DNA from: JASHPR01 sp963749145
GTDB taxonomy: Bacteria; Actinomycetota; Actinomycetes; Streptosporangiales; Streptosporangiaceae
DNA length: 64,000 bases
Assembly (NCBI GenBank): GCA_963749145.1
Contig: CAVVLN010000004.1
Coordinates: forward strand, 1,922,001 to 1,986,000
Direction: 5' to 3'
The position numbers and the translations under genes were made by a program. Each line of letters begins with the position of its first letter. The first letter of the stretch is position 1. This document shows positions 22,717-30,374 of the stretch, in pieces. The notes under the pieces were generated by a model, which was not told where the DNA came from, did no database searches, and was given only the letters and a program-made list of their open reading frames with translations.

Positions 22717-23727
22717 GCACCGCGGAAACCTTCCGGCACTGGGCCTGCGTCTACGACGGCGACCAGCAGTTCCTGGACACGGCGGTGCCGTTCCTGGCCG
22801 AGGGGCTGGCCGCCGGCGAGCCCGTGCTCGCCGTCACCACACCAGCCAACCTGGAACTGCTCAACAGCGCCCTGGGGGAGCGCGGTGGCGACATGGACTA
22901 CGCCGAGTCCGCGTTCTTCGGCCGCCTGCGCAGCCCAGCGCATCGCGGCGTTCCACCGCTACTGGAGGAGCCAGGCTGCCGCGCCCCAGGACGGCCGCGC
23001 CAGCGCGGGCGAGAGCCCGCGGCGAGTACGCATCCTGGCCGAGCCGGTCTGGGCCGGGCGAGCCGCCCGGGAGGTCGCGGCCTGGGCCCGGATGGAGTCG
23101 GCGCTCAACGTCGCGCTCGCGCCCGCCAGCATCTCGATGATCTGCCCCTACGATGCGCCCAGCCTCGGCCGCGACATAGTCGCCGACGCGCTGCGGACGC
23201 ACCCGGCCCAGGTGTCCGGCACGCAGGTGACCCCCTCCGCGCAGTACGTCGACCCGGCGGAGTTCGCGTGCTCGCGCGGCAGCGGCCCGCTGGCCGACCC
23301 GCCCGCCGACGCGATGAGGTTCCAGTTCGACGGGGATCTGCGCGGCCTGCGCCGGTTCATCACCGGCAGCGCCACCGCCTACGGCGTGACCGGCGACCGC
23401 GCGGACCTGCTCGTGCTGGCCGTCAGCGAGGTCGGCGCGTACCTGAAGAACCAGCCTCCGGGCCGGGCTTCCGTGCGGACCTGGGAGCAGCCGGGGGCGG
23501 TCGTGTGCGATTTCCGCCAGCCCGGCGGCAGCATCACCGACCCGTTCCTCGGCCTGCGGCCCGCGCAGCTCGCGTCGGGCGACGGCGACGGGCTGTGGCT
23601 GACCAACCAGATCTGTGACTGGATGGAGATCCGGTCCGACGCCCGCGGCTGCTCGATCCAGCTCGAGGTGCCCAGCCGCCGCGACCAGGAGCCGGTGGCC
23701 CAGCCGGGAGTCAGGTACCCGGGCTGA
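22713..23727 (+). pseudogene. MEDS-domain anti-sigma factor RsbA-like ATPase, frameshifted and with degenerate N-box
   Basis: GTG 22713 overlaps the STAS stop. About 70 residues of MEDS domain (HWACVYDGDQQFLDTAVPFL…DMDYAESAFFGR) are followed by a one-base shift at about 22925-22932. The second frame continues AQRIAAFHRYW, the MEDS C-terminal half (RILAEPVWAGR, SMICPYDAPSL) and a GHKL ATPase domain ending at 23727. In that domain the N-box reads SEVGAYLKN, so the Mg-binding Asn (SEIxxN) is replaced by Tyr. The lid region GDGDGLWL is preserved. The other two MEDS-ATPases in the window keep the Asn. This copy is therefore degenerate even apart from the frameshift. Confidence 0.82.
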
Positions 23728-23848
23728 CGCCCGCCCGCAGCCGCTCCCGCTGCGGTCCGCCGAGCCATTCGGTCCCGGCCAGCTGCCGGACGGCTGGCCA
23801 CGAGCCGATCCAGGTCCGGGCGCCCATGAGGCATCCTACGTGCCCGTT

Positions 23849-23877
23849 TTGACCGGAGCACCGAGCTCCGCGATACT
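23849..23877 (+). promoter_or_regulatory. Promoter TTGACC-N17-GATACT with a palindrome in the spacer
   Basis: TTGACC (23849-23854) and GATACT (23872-23877) are 17 nt apart. The spacer contains GGAGC-ACCGA-GCTCC, which would suit a repressor. The leader to the GAF-ANTAR start is about 98 nt. Confidence 0.55.
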
Positions 23878-23981
23878 GTCATGGCGCGTGGTCCGGCAGC
23901 GCGGCCACTCATGTCACTCGTGGCAGCAGGAGTGGGCCATGCCTAGACATCAGGTCGGCCGCAGCCTCAGGGGGTACGAGG

Positions 23982-24941
23982 ATGGTGGCCAACGACACCA
24001 CACCCGAGTCCATGCTCAGCGAGCGGTACGAGGACCTCGTCGACTCGCTGACCGAGCTGGCTCGGACGCTGACTGAGAACGAGTCGGTCCGCGACACACT
24101 GGAAAGCATCCTGGCGCTGGCGCTCCGCTCGATCCCGGGGTGCCATGCGGCGAGCGTCACCGTGCTCGACGCCAAGGACCAGCCAGCCACGATCGCGGCC
24201 ACCGACGAGAAGACCCGCGAGCTTGACCGCCGCCAGTACCTCCTGCACGACGGACCGTGCCTGGACGCGGCCCGCCGCCAGGAGGTCAACCGGTGGACCC
24301 TGCAGCAAGCCGAGCACCGGTGGCCGGAGTTCACCAGCCTGGCCGAGGAGATGGGCCTGCGCAGCTACCTGTCGGCCGGCCTCGGGCTGGCCGGGCGCCG
24401 GCTCGGGGCGCTGAACCTCTCCAGTCACGATGAGGACGGGTTCAGCAAGCTCGACGAGGACGTCATCTCCCTGTTCACCGTGCCGGCCTCGGCGGCCATC
24501 GTGGTGGTGGGACGCTACGCCGAGGCCCGTGACCTGGCCGCGCAGCTCGAGCACGCACTGCACTCGCGGGCCGTCATCGACCAGGCCATCGGGATCGTGA
24601 TGGCCGAGTCACGCTGCGACGCGGACCAGGCGTTCGCGACGCTGAGCCGGGCCTCCAACAACCGGAACATGAAGCTCCGCGACCTGGCCACCGAGATCGT
24701 TACCCGGGTCGGCGGCCTGCTCGCCCGCGCCGGCGGAGCCCTGACGCGGCACAGGCCCGCCGGCCGCGCGGGCGGCGCCCTGACGCCGGGGCCGGTCAGA
24801 AGTCCTGGTAGACCCGGACCGTGGTGCCGCGCGGCGACGAGTAGATCTGCACGAGATCGCACAGCTGGTTGGCCACCCACAGGCCGGCCCCGTGCCCGGC
24901 GTCCAGGGCGGGCCGGACCCGGCCCGCCAGCGGGTCGGTGA
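23982..24941 (+). CDS. GAF-ANTAR domain protein (RNA-binding antiterminator type)
   Basis: The 319-residue frame has a GAF domain at about residues 15-170 (GCHAASVTVLD, YLLHDGPCLDAARRQE, YLSAGLGLAGRRLGALNL). An ANTAR domain follows at about 180-245 (ALHSRAVIDQAIGIVMAESRC, AFATLSRASNNRNMKLRDLA), with the expected Ala/Arg RNA-contact pattern. ANTAR proteins bind paired hexaloop hairpins in nascent mRNA to prevent termination. The last ~70 residues are Pro/Arg/Gly-rich and lie antisense to the end of the next gene, which suggests the original stop was lost and the tail is not functional. Start: GAGG immediately before ATG 23982; GTG 23985 is possible. Confidence 0.88.
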   Translation: MVANDTTPESMLSERYEDLVDSLTELARTLTENESVRDTLESILALALRSIPGCHAASVTVLDAKDQPATIAATDEKTRELDRRQYLLHDGPCLDAARRQEVNRWTLQQAEHRWPEFTSLAEEMGLRSYLSAGLGLAGRRLGALNLSSHDEDGFSKLDEDVISLFTVPASAAIVVVGRYAEARDLAAQLEHALHSRAVIDQAIGIVMAESRCDADQAFATLSRASNNRNMKLRDLATEIVTRVGGLLARAGGALTRHRPAGRAGGALTPGPVRSPGRPGPWCRAATSRSARDRTAGWPPTGRPRARRPGRAGPGPPAGR

Positions 24942-25749
24942 TGTGGCCACGGTCGGTCACCTCGAAGACCAGCGAGCGGCCGTCGATCCACGAGCGGAGC
25001 TCCCCGCGGCCGCCGCCGTGGCGGAGGCTGTTGCTGGCGATCTCACTGACCGACATCACCAGCGCGGTGGACGAGTCCTGGTTCAGGCCGGCCTGGTGGG
25101 CCTGCTCGGTCACGAACGCCCGCACCGCGCGCAGGCCGCCGGCCGCGAATGAGACCTGCGCCGCGTCGGCCATCGGCCGGGGCGGCACCGGCCGGTCAAA
25201 CGGGGCGGCCGGGTCGGGCGGCTGGAAGCTGCCAGACACCTGCCGCTCGACCCCCCGGGCGATGAAGGGGTGGGTGCGCTGCGCGTCGTCGATCACGTCC
25301 GCGGCCAGCGCCTCCAGGTCGTAGGGGCACAGCAGCCAGAACGGGGTAGCGGCCTCGAACGCCACGTTCAGCAGGGCCTCGTGCAGCTGGCACTCGGCCA
25401 GCTCGGTCGGGGAGCGCCCGGGGTAGACCGGTTCCCCGATCCCCCACACCTGGACGGAGCCGGCGTGATCGGCGACGAAGGCCTGCCAGACCGCGATGAT
25501 GCGGGCCGGGTTGTCGCCGACATGAGCCATGTCGGCGAAGTTCACCTGGTCGGCCTCGCCCGCCAGATGCTGGCGGAGCAGGTTGATTTTCTCCTGGCTC
25601 ACCACGACGAGAACCGGGTCGCCGGCGTTAACCGCCCGGCGGATGAACGAAATCGCCCCAGACAGGAACTCGTCGGTGCCGGAGTAGAGGAACGCCTCGT
25701 GCCGGTATCCGCCGACGGTCTCATCATGGGACGTCTGCGATACGGTCAC
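24796..25749 (-). CDS. MEDS-domain anti-sigma factor RsbA-like ATPase
   Basis: The 317-residue protein has a MEDS sensory domain (residues ~15-180: HEAFLYSGTDEFLSGAISFI, NPARIIAVWQAFV, IGEPVYPGRSPTELAECQLHEALLN, WLLCPYDLEAL). A GHKL serine-kinase domain follows (~200-317) with an intact N-box SEIASNSLRHG, a G1 box (DRGHITDP) and a G2 box GHGAGLW. This is the layout of RsbA-type anti-sigma kinases that phosphorylate STAS antagonists. GTG 25749 follows GGGTGGGAAC. Its 3' end overlaps the opposing GAF-ANTAR gene by 146 bp. Confidence 0.88.
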   Translation of the reverse strand: MTVSQTSHDETVGGYRHEAFLYSGTDEFLSGAISFIRRAVNAGDPVLVVVSQEKINLLRQHLAGEADQVNFADMAHVGDNPARIIAVWQAFVADHAGSVQVWGIGEPVYPGRSPTELAECQLHEALLNVAFEAATPFWLLCPYDLEALAADVIDDAQRTHPFIARGVERQVSGSFQPPDPAAPFDRPVPPRPMADAAQVSFAAGGLRAVRAFVTEQAHQAGLNQDSSTALVMSVSEIASNSLRHGGGRGELRSWIDGRSLVFEVTDRGHITDPLAGRVRPALDAGHGAGLWVANQLCDLVQIYSSPRGTTVRVYQDF

Positions 25750-25875
25750 TTGTTCCCACCCTTCGCCCTAATCATGATAACCCTCGCTGGTCAGGGCGGC
25801 CGCCGGCCGTCCCTGATCACGACCGGTGACCGGCCGCCACGACCGGCCGCCTGCTGACCTTTGCCGCCCGCCCCG

Positions 25876-26040
25876 TCACGGCGGTGGCTGGCCGTCGACG
25901 TCGAACGTTTCGAGCCGGAACTTCACGTGCATTTCCAGCCCTTCCAGGAAGTGCCGGGCCTCGACATCCTCCGGGTCGTAGCCGATCTGGAACCTGTGCG
26001 TCGTGCCCTCGGCGTCGTCCCAGCTGACCAGTGCTTTCAC
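25876..26040 (-). CDS. Small conserved-looking protein, unknown
   Basis: GTG 26040, preceded by GGAGGG at a good distance, opens a 54-residue frame reading VKALVSWDDAEGTTHRFQI, then GYDPEDVEARHFLEGLEMHV and KFRLETFDVDGQ. The alternating pattern suggests a small beta-alpha-beta fold. It has ordinary coding bias, unlike the scrambled sequence around it. No family is recognised. It follows the gene scar at 26069-26640 in the same direction. Confidence 0.55.
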   Translation of the reverse strand: MKALVSWDDAEGTTHRFQIGYDPEDVEARHFLEGLEMHVKFRLETFDVDGQPPP

Positions 26041-26068
26041 TGCGTCCCTCCGGCTCGGTTGCCCGTTC

Positions 26069-26424
26069 TCATTCGGCCCCGCGGCGACGGGCCCGGATCC
26101 GCGCGAACTCGTCGGCGAGCGAGCGCTCCGCCTGCTGCACGGTGAGGCCGAGCGCGATGAGGGACTGCCCAGCAGGGCCGTCGGCATGCAAGATCCCCAG
26201 TAGCCGATGCTCGGTCCCGATGTAAGTGTGCCGTAGCCGGAGCGCGGTGCTCAGGACGCCGCGCAGCGCGGCCCGCCCGGGTTCGGTGAACCGCAGCTCC
26301 CGCAGCGCGTCCGGACCGCTGTCCTCGCCATCTTCCTGGCCGCTGGCGCCGTCGGCACCACTGTCGCCACCACCGGACCCGCGCCTCAGGCGCAGCGCGT
26401 CGAGAACCTGGTCGCCGGTCAGGC
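26069..26424 (-). pseudogene. Clp N-terminal-domain fragment
   Basis: Reading leftward, the frame gives GLTGDQVLDALRL, an acidic linker, ELRFTEPGRAALRGVLSTAL, then RLRHTYIGTEHRLLGILHA and LIALGLTVQQAERSLADEFARIR, stopping at 26069-26071. The HTYIGTEHxLLGIL motif is diagnostic of the Clp N domain of ClpC-type chaperones and related regulators. Only the end of the first repeat and the second repeat remain, with no start codon. The fragment is joined on its upstream side to an unrelated oxidoreductase remnant. Confidence 0.72.
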
Positions 26425-26640
26425 CTGCTGGCCGAGGATGTGCTCGTTCAGCGCCTCCCCCGTGCCGACCCCAGCGTGAAACCGCCGCCGGTCAGCAGCG
26501 CGGAGGTGGCCGTGGCCTGCGCCACGATCGCCGGGTGCTGACGCAGCCGCGGGCAGGTCACCGCGGTGGCGATCGGCAGGGAGGTGACCTGCGAGATCGC
26601 GCCGATCACCGACCACACGTAGCCGCTCTGTCCTTGCTCG
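26419..26640 (-). pseudogene. F420-dependent luciferase-like oxidoreductase fragment
   Basis: The minus strand reads SGYVWSVIGAISQVTS, ATAVTCPRLRQHPAIVAQATA and, after a one-base shift, GVGTGEALNEHILG. The last motif is the hallmark of F420-dependent LLM-class reductases of the glucose-6-phosphate dehydrogenase type, as are VTCP and HPAIVAQA. Only ~70 of about 330 residues remain and the fragment runs straight into Clp_N sequence. It is a deletion scar. Confidence 0.72.
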
Positions 26641-26801
26641 TCGAGCCCGCTGCCCTACCCGCGGCCCGTCCCGCTACACCGGCCGCACGGCCGTGTTTAC
26701 GGGGCGATCGCCGGGGAAGCGGTAACACCCGATCAGCGTGCGAGGCGGGCCCGCCCTCGATCCGACCAGCTGAGTCCGACTAGCTGAGGGAGCCTCGACC
26801 G

Positions 26802-28039
26802 ATGAAGATTGCCCTGATCGCTGACCAGCTGTGTCTTCCGTCGGCGGCCAAGGCCGGGGAGGCAAGGCCGGGTGGCAGCGACCCCTATCCCGGCGACCCG
26901 GCCCGCCGGGTTCACTCCCTCGCCCGGGCGCTCGCCGAACATGACCATCAGGTCACGGTGTACTCACGCCAGCAGTCGGCGTCCCGCCACGGGACCGATC
27001 CGGGCCCGGGCGTCGCGATCGAGCTCATTGCCGCGGGCCCGCGGCGCAGGCTGTCCGGCGAGACGCTGCTCCGGCATATCGCGGTCTTTGCCGACCAGCT
27101 GGCTGACCGCTGGCGGCGCGATGCCCCCGACGTGATCCACTCTCACTTCTGGACCAGCGGCGTGGCCGCGGTCGCCGGGGCCCGCGGTCTCGGCATCCCG
27201 GTCGCGCACACCTTCCACACGCTCGGCACCGGCGACCGGCCCGGTCACCGCCGGGCCCCCGACCCCGGCGCGCGCGTCCGGATGGAGGCCTCGCTCGCCC
27301 GCAGCGTCCGGCTCGTGCTGGCCGCAAGCACCGAGGAGGGGGCGGGTGTGGGCCGCCTGACCGCGCCCGGCCGCGGCGCGGCGTCGGCATCGGTCAGGGT
27401 CGTGCCGCCGGGAGTGGACACCACCATGTTCCGGCCGGACGGGCCGCCGCGCCGCGCGGGACCCGGGCCCGGCTGCTCGTCGTGGGACCGCCGGGTGACC
27501 AGCCCGAGCTGGTCACCGTGCTGCGCGCGCTGGCGGACCTGCCAGACGCTGAGCTGGTGATCGCGGGCGGGCCCGCCCGCGGCCGGCTGGGCCGCGATCC
27601 GGGATACCGCGCGCTTGTCAGGCTTGCCCGGCACCTGAGCGTGGCCGACCGGCTGGTCTGTGCCGGCACGGTCCGCGAGGCGGACATGCCGCCGCTGATG
27701 CGGTCGGCGGACGTGCTCGTGCATCTCGATCCCGGCCACGCTTCCTCGCTGGTTCCGGTCGAGGCGATGGCGTGCGGGACCCCGGTCATAGCCGTCGCGG
27801 CCGGGTTCCACCCGGACGCGGTCATCCACGAGAACACCGGCTTCCTGGTGCCGCCCGGCCAGCCCGCGCTGCTGGCCCGCCGGGTCCACCAGCTGCTCGC
27901 GAACCCGATGCTCCGCGAGGGCTACGGGATCGCCGCCGCCAGCCGCGCCCGGGACCGGTTCTCCTGGGAGCGGGTCAGCCAGGAGACCCTGGCCGCCTAC
28001 CGGGCGATCATCGGTCCCCAGGTCCCGGCCGTGGCCTAG
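26802..28039 (+). pseudogene. GT4-family glycosyltransferase, frameshifted
   Basis: ATG 26802 follows GAGGGAG. The first frame encodes the GT-B N-terminal domain (MKIALIADQLC, DVIHSHFWTSGVAAV, VPPGVDTTMFRPD). A single-base loss at about 27450-27465 moves the C-terminal domain (LLVVGPPGDQPELVTVLRAL, DAELVIAGGPARG, DRLVCAGTVREADMPPLMRSADV, SLVPVEAMACGTPVIA) into another frame ending at 28039. Restoring one base would give a ~410-residue enzyme like the intact paralogue at 55501-56769. GT4 enzymes use nucleotide sugars to build glycolipids or small glycosides. The CDF exporter starts 1 nt after the stop. Confidence 0.85.
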
Positions 28040-28040
28040 C

Positions 28041-29096
28041 GTGACGATGGCACCTCCTGGCGCGCGTGACCGCGCCGGCGAACACCCCGGCCGCGCCGCC
28101 ACCCGCCGCACCGTGCTGATCGCGGGCACGGCCAACATCATCGTGGCCGTAGCCAAGCTGGCCGCCGGGGTGTTGTCCGGCTCCAGCGCGATGCTGGCCG
28201 AGGCCGCCCACTCGGTGGCCGACACCCTGAACCAGGCGTTCCTGCTCACGTCGCTGCGCCGGGGTGACCGGCCGGCCGACGAGCGCCACCCGTTCGGCTA
28301 CGGCCAGGAGCGCTACTTCTGGTCGCTGCTGGCCGCGTTCGGCATCTTCATCGCGGGCGCCGGCTTCTCGGTCTTCGAGGGGCTGCTCGAGCTGCGCCGC
28401 GCTGGCGGCCGCGACTTCACGCTCGCCTACGTCGTGCTCGCGGTGGCCCTCATCGCGGAGGGCATGTCCTTGCTGCGGGCCTACCACCAGGTCCGCGGCG
28501 AGGCCCGCAGCCAGGGCACCGAGCTGCTCGAGCACGTGCGCAGCAGCCGGGACACCACGGTCAAGGCGGCGCTGTTCGAGGACAGCGCGGCCGTGATCGG
28601 CCTGCTGCTGGCCGCCGGCGGGCTAGCGCTGCAGCAACTGACCGGGTCACCGGTCTGGGACGGCGCGGCCTCGATCGCGATCGGCGGGCTGCTGGTCGTC
28701 GTGGCGGTCAGGCTCGGCCTCGACAGCCGGGAGCTCCTCGTCGGCAAGGCCGCCGACCCGGCCGAGCTGGAACTGATCCGGGACGAGATCGAGCGGACGC
28801 CGGGCGTCGATGCCCTGCTCGACTTGCGCACCATGCACCTCGGCCCGGACCGCCTGATCATCGCGGCCCGGGTCGCGCTCGCCGATGACATCAGCGCCGA
28901 CGGCGCCGAGGACCTCGCCGATGACATCGACCGCCGGCTCGCGGAGCGGCTCCCGCAGGTCCCGCACGTGTTTGTCGACCCCACGCAGGCGCCGGCCCGC
29001 GCGCGGGACGCCTCCGGCGCTGGCCCCCCGGCGCCCTCCCCGGGACGACGGCCGGCGCCCGCCGTCCCGGGAGAGGCCGCCGGAAAGCTGACATGA
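28041..29096 (+). CDS. Cation diffusion facilitator family metal exporter
   Basis: The 351-residue protein has six transmembrane helices (residues ~25-205) and a cytoplasmic C-terminal domain. Metal-site motifs HSVADTLNQ in helix 2 (His-x-x-x-Asp) and FEDSAAVIG in helix 5 fit the CDF proton/metal antiporter family (Zn, Fe, Mn or Cd). The C-terminal part (VDALLDLRTMHLGPDRLIIAARVAL) is the ferredoxin-like dimer domain. The GTG start lies 1 nt after the glycosyltransferase stop. The end is Pro/Ala-rich. The metal cannot be predicted with confidence. Confidence 0.9.
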   Translation: MTMAPPGARDRAGEHPGRAATRRTVLIAGTANIIVAVAKLAAGVLSGSSAMLAEAAHSVADTLNQAFLLTSLRRGDRPADERHPFGYGQERYFWSLLAAFGIFIAGAGFSVFEGLLELRRAGGRDFTLAYVVLAVALIAEGMSLLRAYHQVRGEARSQGTELLEHVRSSRDTTVKAALFEDSAAVIGLLLAAGGLALQQLTGSPVWDGAASIAIGGLLVVVAVRLGLDSRELLVGKAADPAELELIRDEIERTPGVDALLDLRTMHLGPDRLIIAARVALADDISADGAEDLADDIDRRLAERLPQVPHVFVDPTQAPARARDASGAGPPAPSPGRRPAPAVPGEAAGKLT

Positions 29097-29103
29097 TGGT
29101 CAG

Positions 29104-30363
29104 ATGGCCGACGATCTGACGCCGCCCGATTCCCGGCGTGCCCGGCTGTGGCGAGCCGCGCAGATCCGGGGGATCCCGCTGCGGACGATCCTGGTCACGG
29201 TCGCGGTCGTGGCCCTGGCCTACGGGCTGGCCAAGCTGCTCTACCGGCTGCGCGACGTCGTCCTGCTGATCGTCGTGGCCGGGTTCGTCGCGCTGATCCT
29301 GAACCCGCTGGTCGTGGCCTTGCAGCGGTGGAAGATCAAACGGCGCGGATGGGCCGTGGCCGTGGTCACGTTCTGGGGGGTGCTGGTCTTCGTCGGCCTG
29401 ACGCTGCTCTTCGGCTTGCCGCTGGTCAACGGGATCACGCACCTGGCCCAGACGCTTCCCTCGTACGTGAGCAAAGCCGAGCACGGCAAGGGCTGGATCG
29501 GGCACCTGGCGACCAGGTACCACGTGCAGCACTGGATACAGACCAACACCCCCAAGGTGATCGACTTCGGTAAGGGCCTCGCGTCCCCGGCGCTGAGCGT
29601 GGGCGAGGGCGCCCTCTCGCTGGTGTTCGCGCTGCTCACCATCTTCGTCCTGACCGTCCTGCTGCTGCTCGAGGGCCCCCAGATCCGGGCCGGCGTGCTC
29701 GGCATGATGTCGGACGAGCGGGCGGAGCGCTATTCCAGGGTGGCGAGGGAGGTCAACCGCTCGGTCACCGGGTACATGCTGGGCAACTTCCTGACCTCGC
29801 TCATCGCCGGGATCGTGGTGTTCGTGGCGCTGCTGGCCACCGGCGTCCCGTTCCCGTACCTGTGGGCGCTGTGGGTGGCGCTGGTGGACTTCCTCCCGAT
29901 GATCGGCGGCGCCCTGGCCGGCATCCCGGTGGTCCTATTCGCCGCCTTCCACTCGCTGAGCGCCGGCATCATCACCCTGGTCGTGTTCCTGGTGTACACC
30001 CAGATCGAGAACCACATCCTGAACCCGGTCATCATGAGCCGGACGGTGAAGGTCAACCCGCTGCTCGTGCTGCTGTCGATTCTGATCGGGGCGAGCATCG
30101 GCAGCTGGATCGGCGGCATCTTCGGCGCCTTCGTGGCGGCGCTGCTGGCCATCCCGGCCGCCGGGGCGTTCCAGGTGCTGATCCGGGAGATCTGGCTGGC
30201 CTCGTCGCCCGAACCCGGCACGCCCCATGCGATCGGCGCTATCGTCCCGGAGCCGGGGGCCACCGATGAGGCCCGGGAGACTGGGGAGGCCGGAGAGACC
30301 GGGCAGGCCGCCGAGACCGGGCAGGCCGCCGAGACCGGGCAGCAGCCCGCCCGCCGTACCTGA
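29104..30363 (+). CDS. AI-2E family transporter
   Basis: The 419-residue protein has the AI-2E/PerM layout: two N-terminal helices (TILVTVAVVALAYGL; VVLLIVVAGFVALILNPLV), a soluble segment with LPSYVSKAEHGKGWI, then helices with RSVTGYMLGNFLTSLIAG, ALVDFLPMIGGALAGIPV, YTQIENHILNPVIMS and LLVLLSILIGASIGSWIGGIFGAF. The QIENHxLxPxIM motif is diagnostic. Family members export AI-2 or act as Na+/H+ antiporters; the substrate here is unknown. The C-terminus is a repeat of GETGQAAETG units. It starts 7 nt after the CDF gene, likely in one operon. Confidence 0.9.
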   Translation: MADDLTPPDSRRARLWRAAQIRGIPLRTILVTVAVVALAYGLAKLLYRLRDVVLLIVVAGFVALILNPLVVALQRWKIKRRGWAVAVVTFWGVLVFVGLTLLFGLPLVNGITHLAQTLPSYVSKAEHGKGWIGHLATRYHVQHWIQTNTPKVIDFGKGLASPALSVGEGALSLVFALLTIFVLTVLLLLEGPQIRAGVLGMMSDERAERYSRVAREVNRSVTGYMLGNFLTSLIAGIVVFVALLATGVPFPYLWALWVALVDFLPMIGGALAGIPVVLFAAFHSLSAGIITLVVFLVYTQIENHILNPVIMSRTVKVNPLLVLLSILIGASIGSWIGGIFGAFVAALLAIPAAGAFQVLIREIWLASSPEPGTPHAIGAIVPEPGATDEARETGEAGETGQAAETGQAAETGQQPARRT

Positions 30364-30374
30364 ACCGCCGCGGC

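Noticed and set aside
26740..26800. Imperfect direct repeat CCGACCAGCTGAGT / CCGACTAGCTGAGG before the GT4 gene
   Set aside because: Only 14 bp with two mismatches. It is too short and too GC-biased to claim as an operator.
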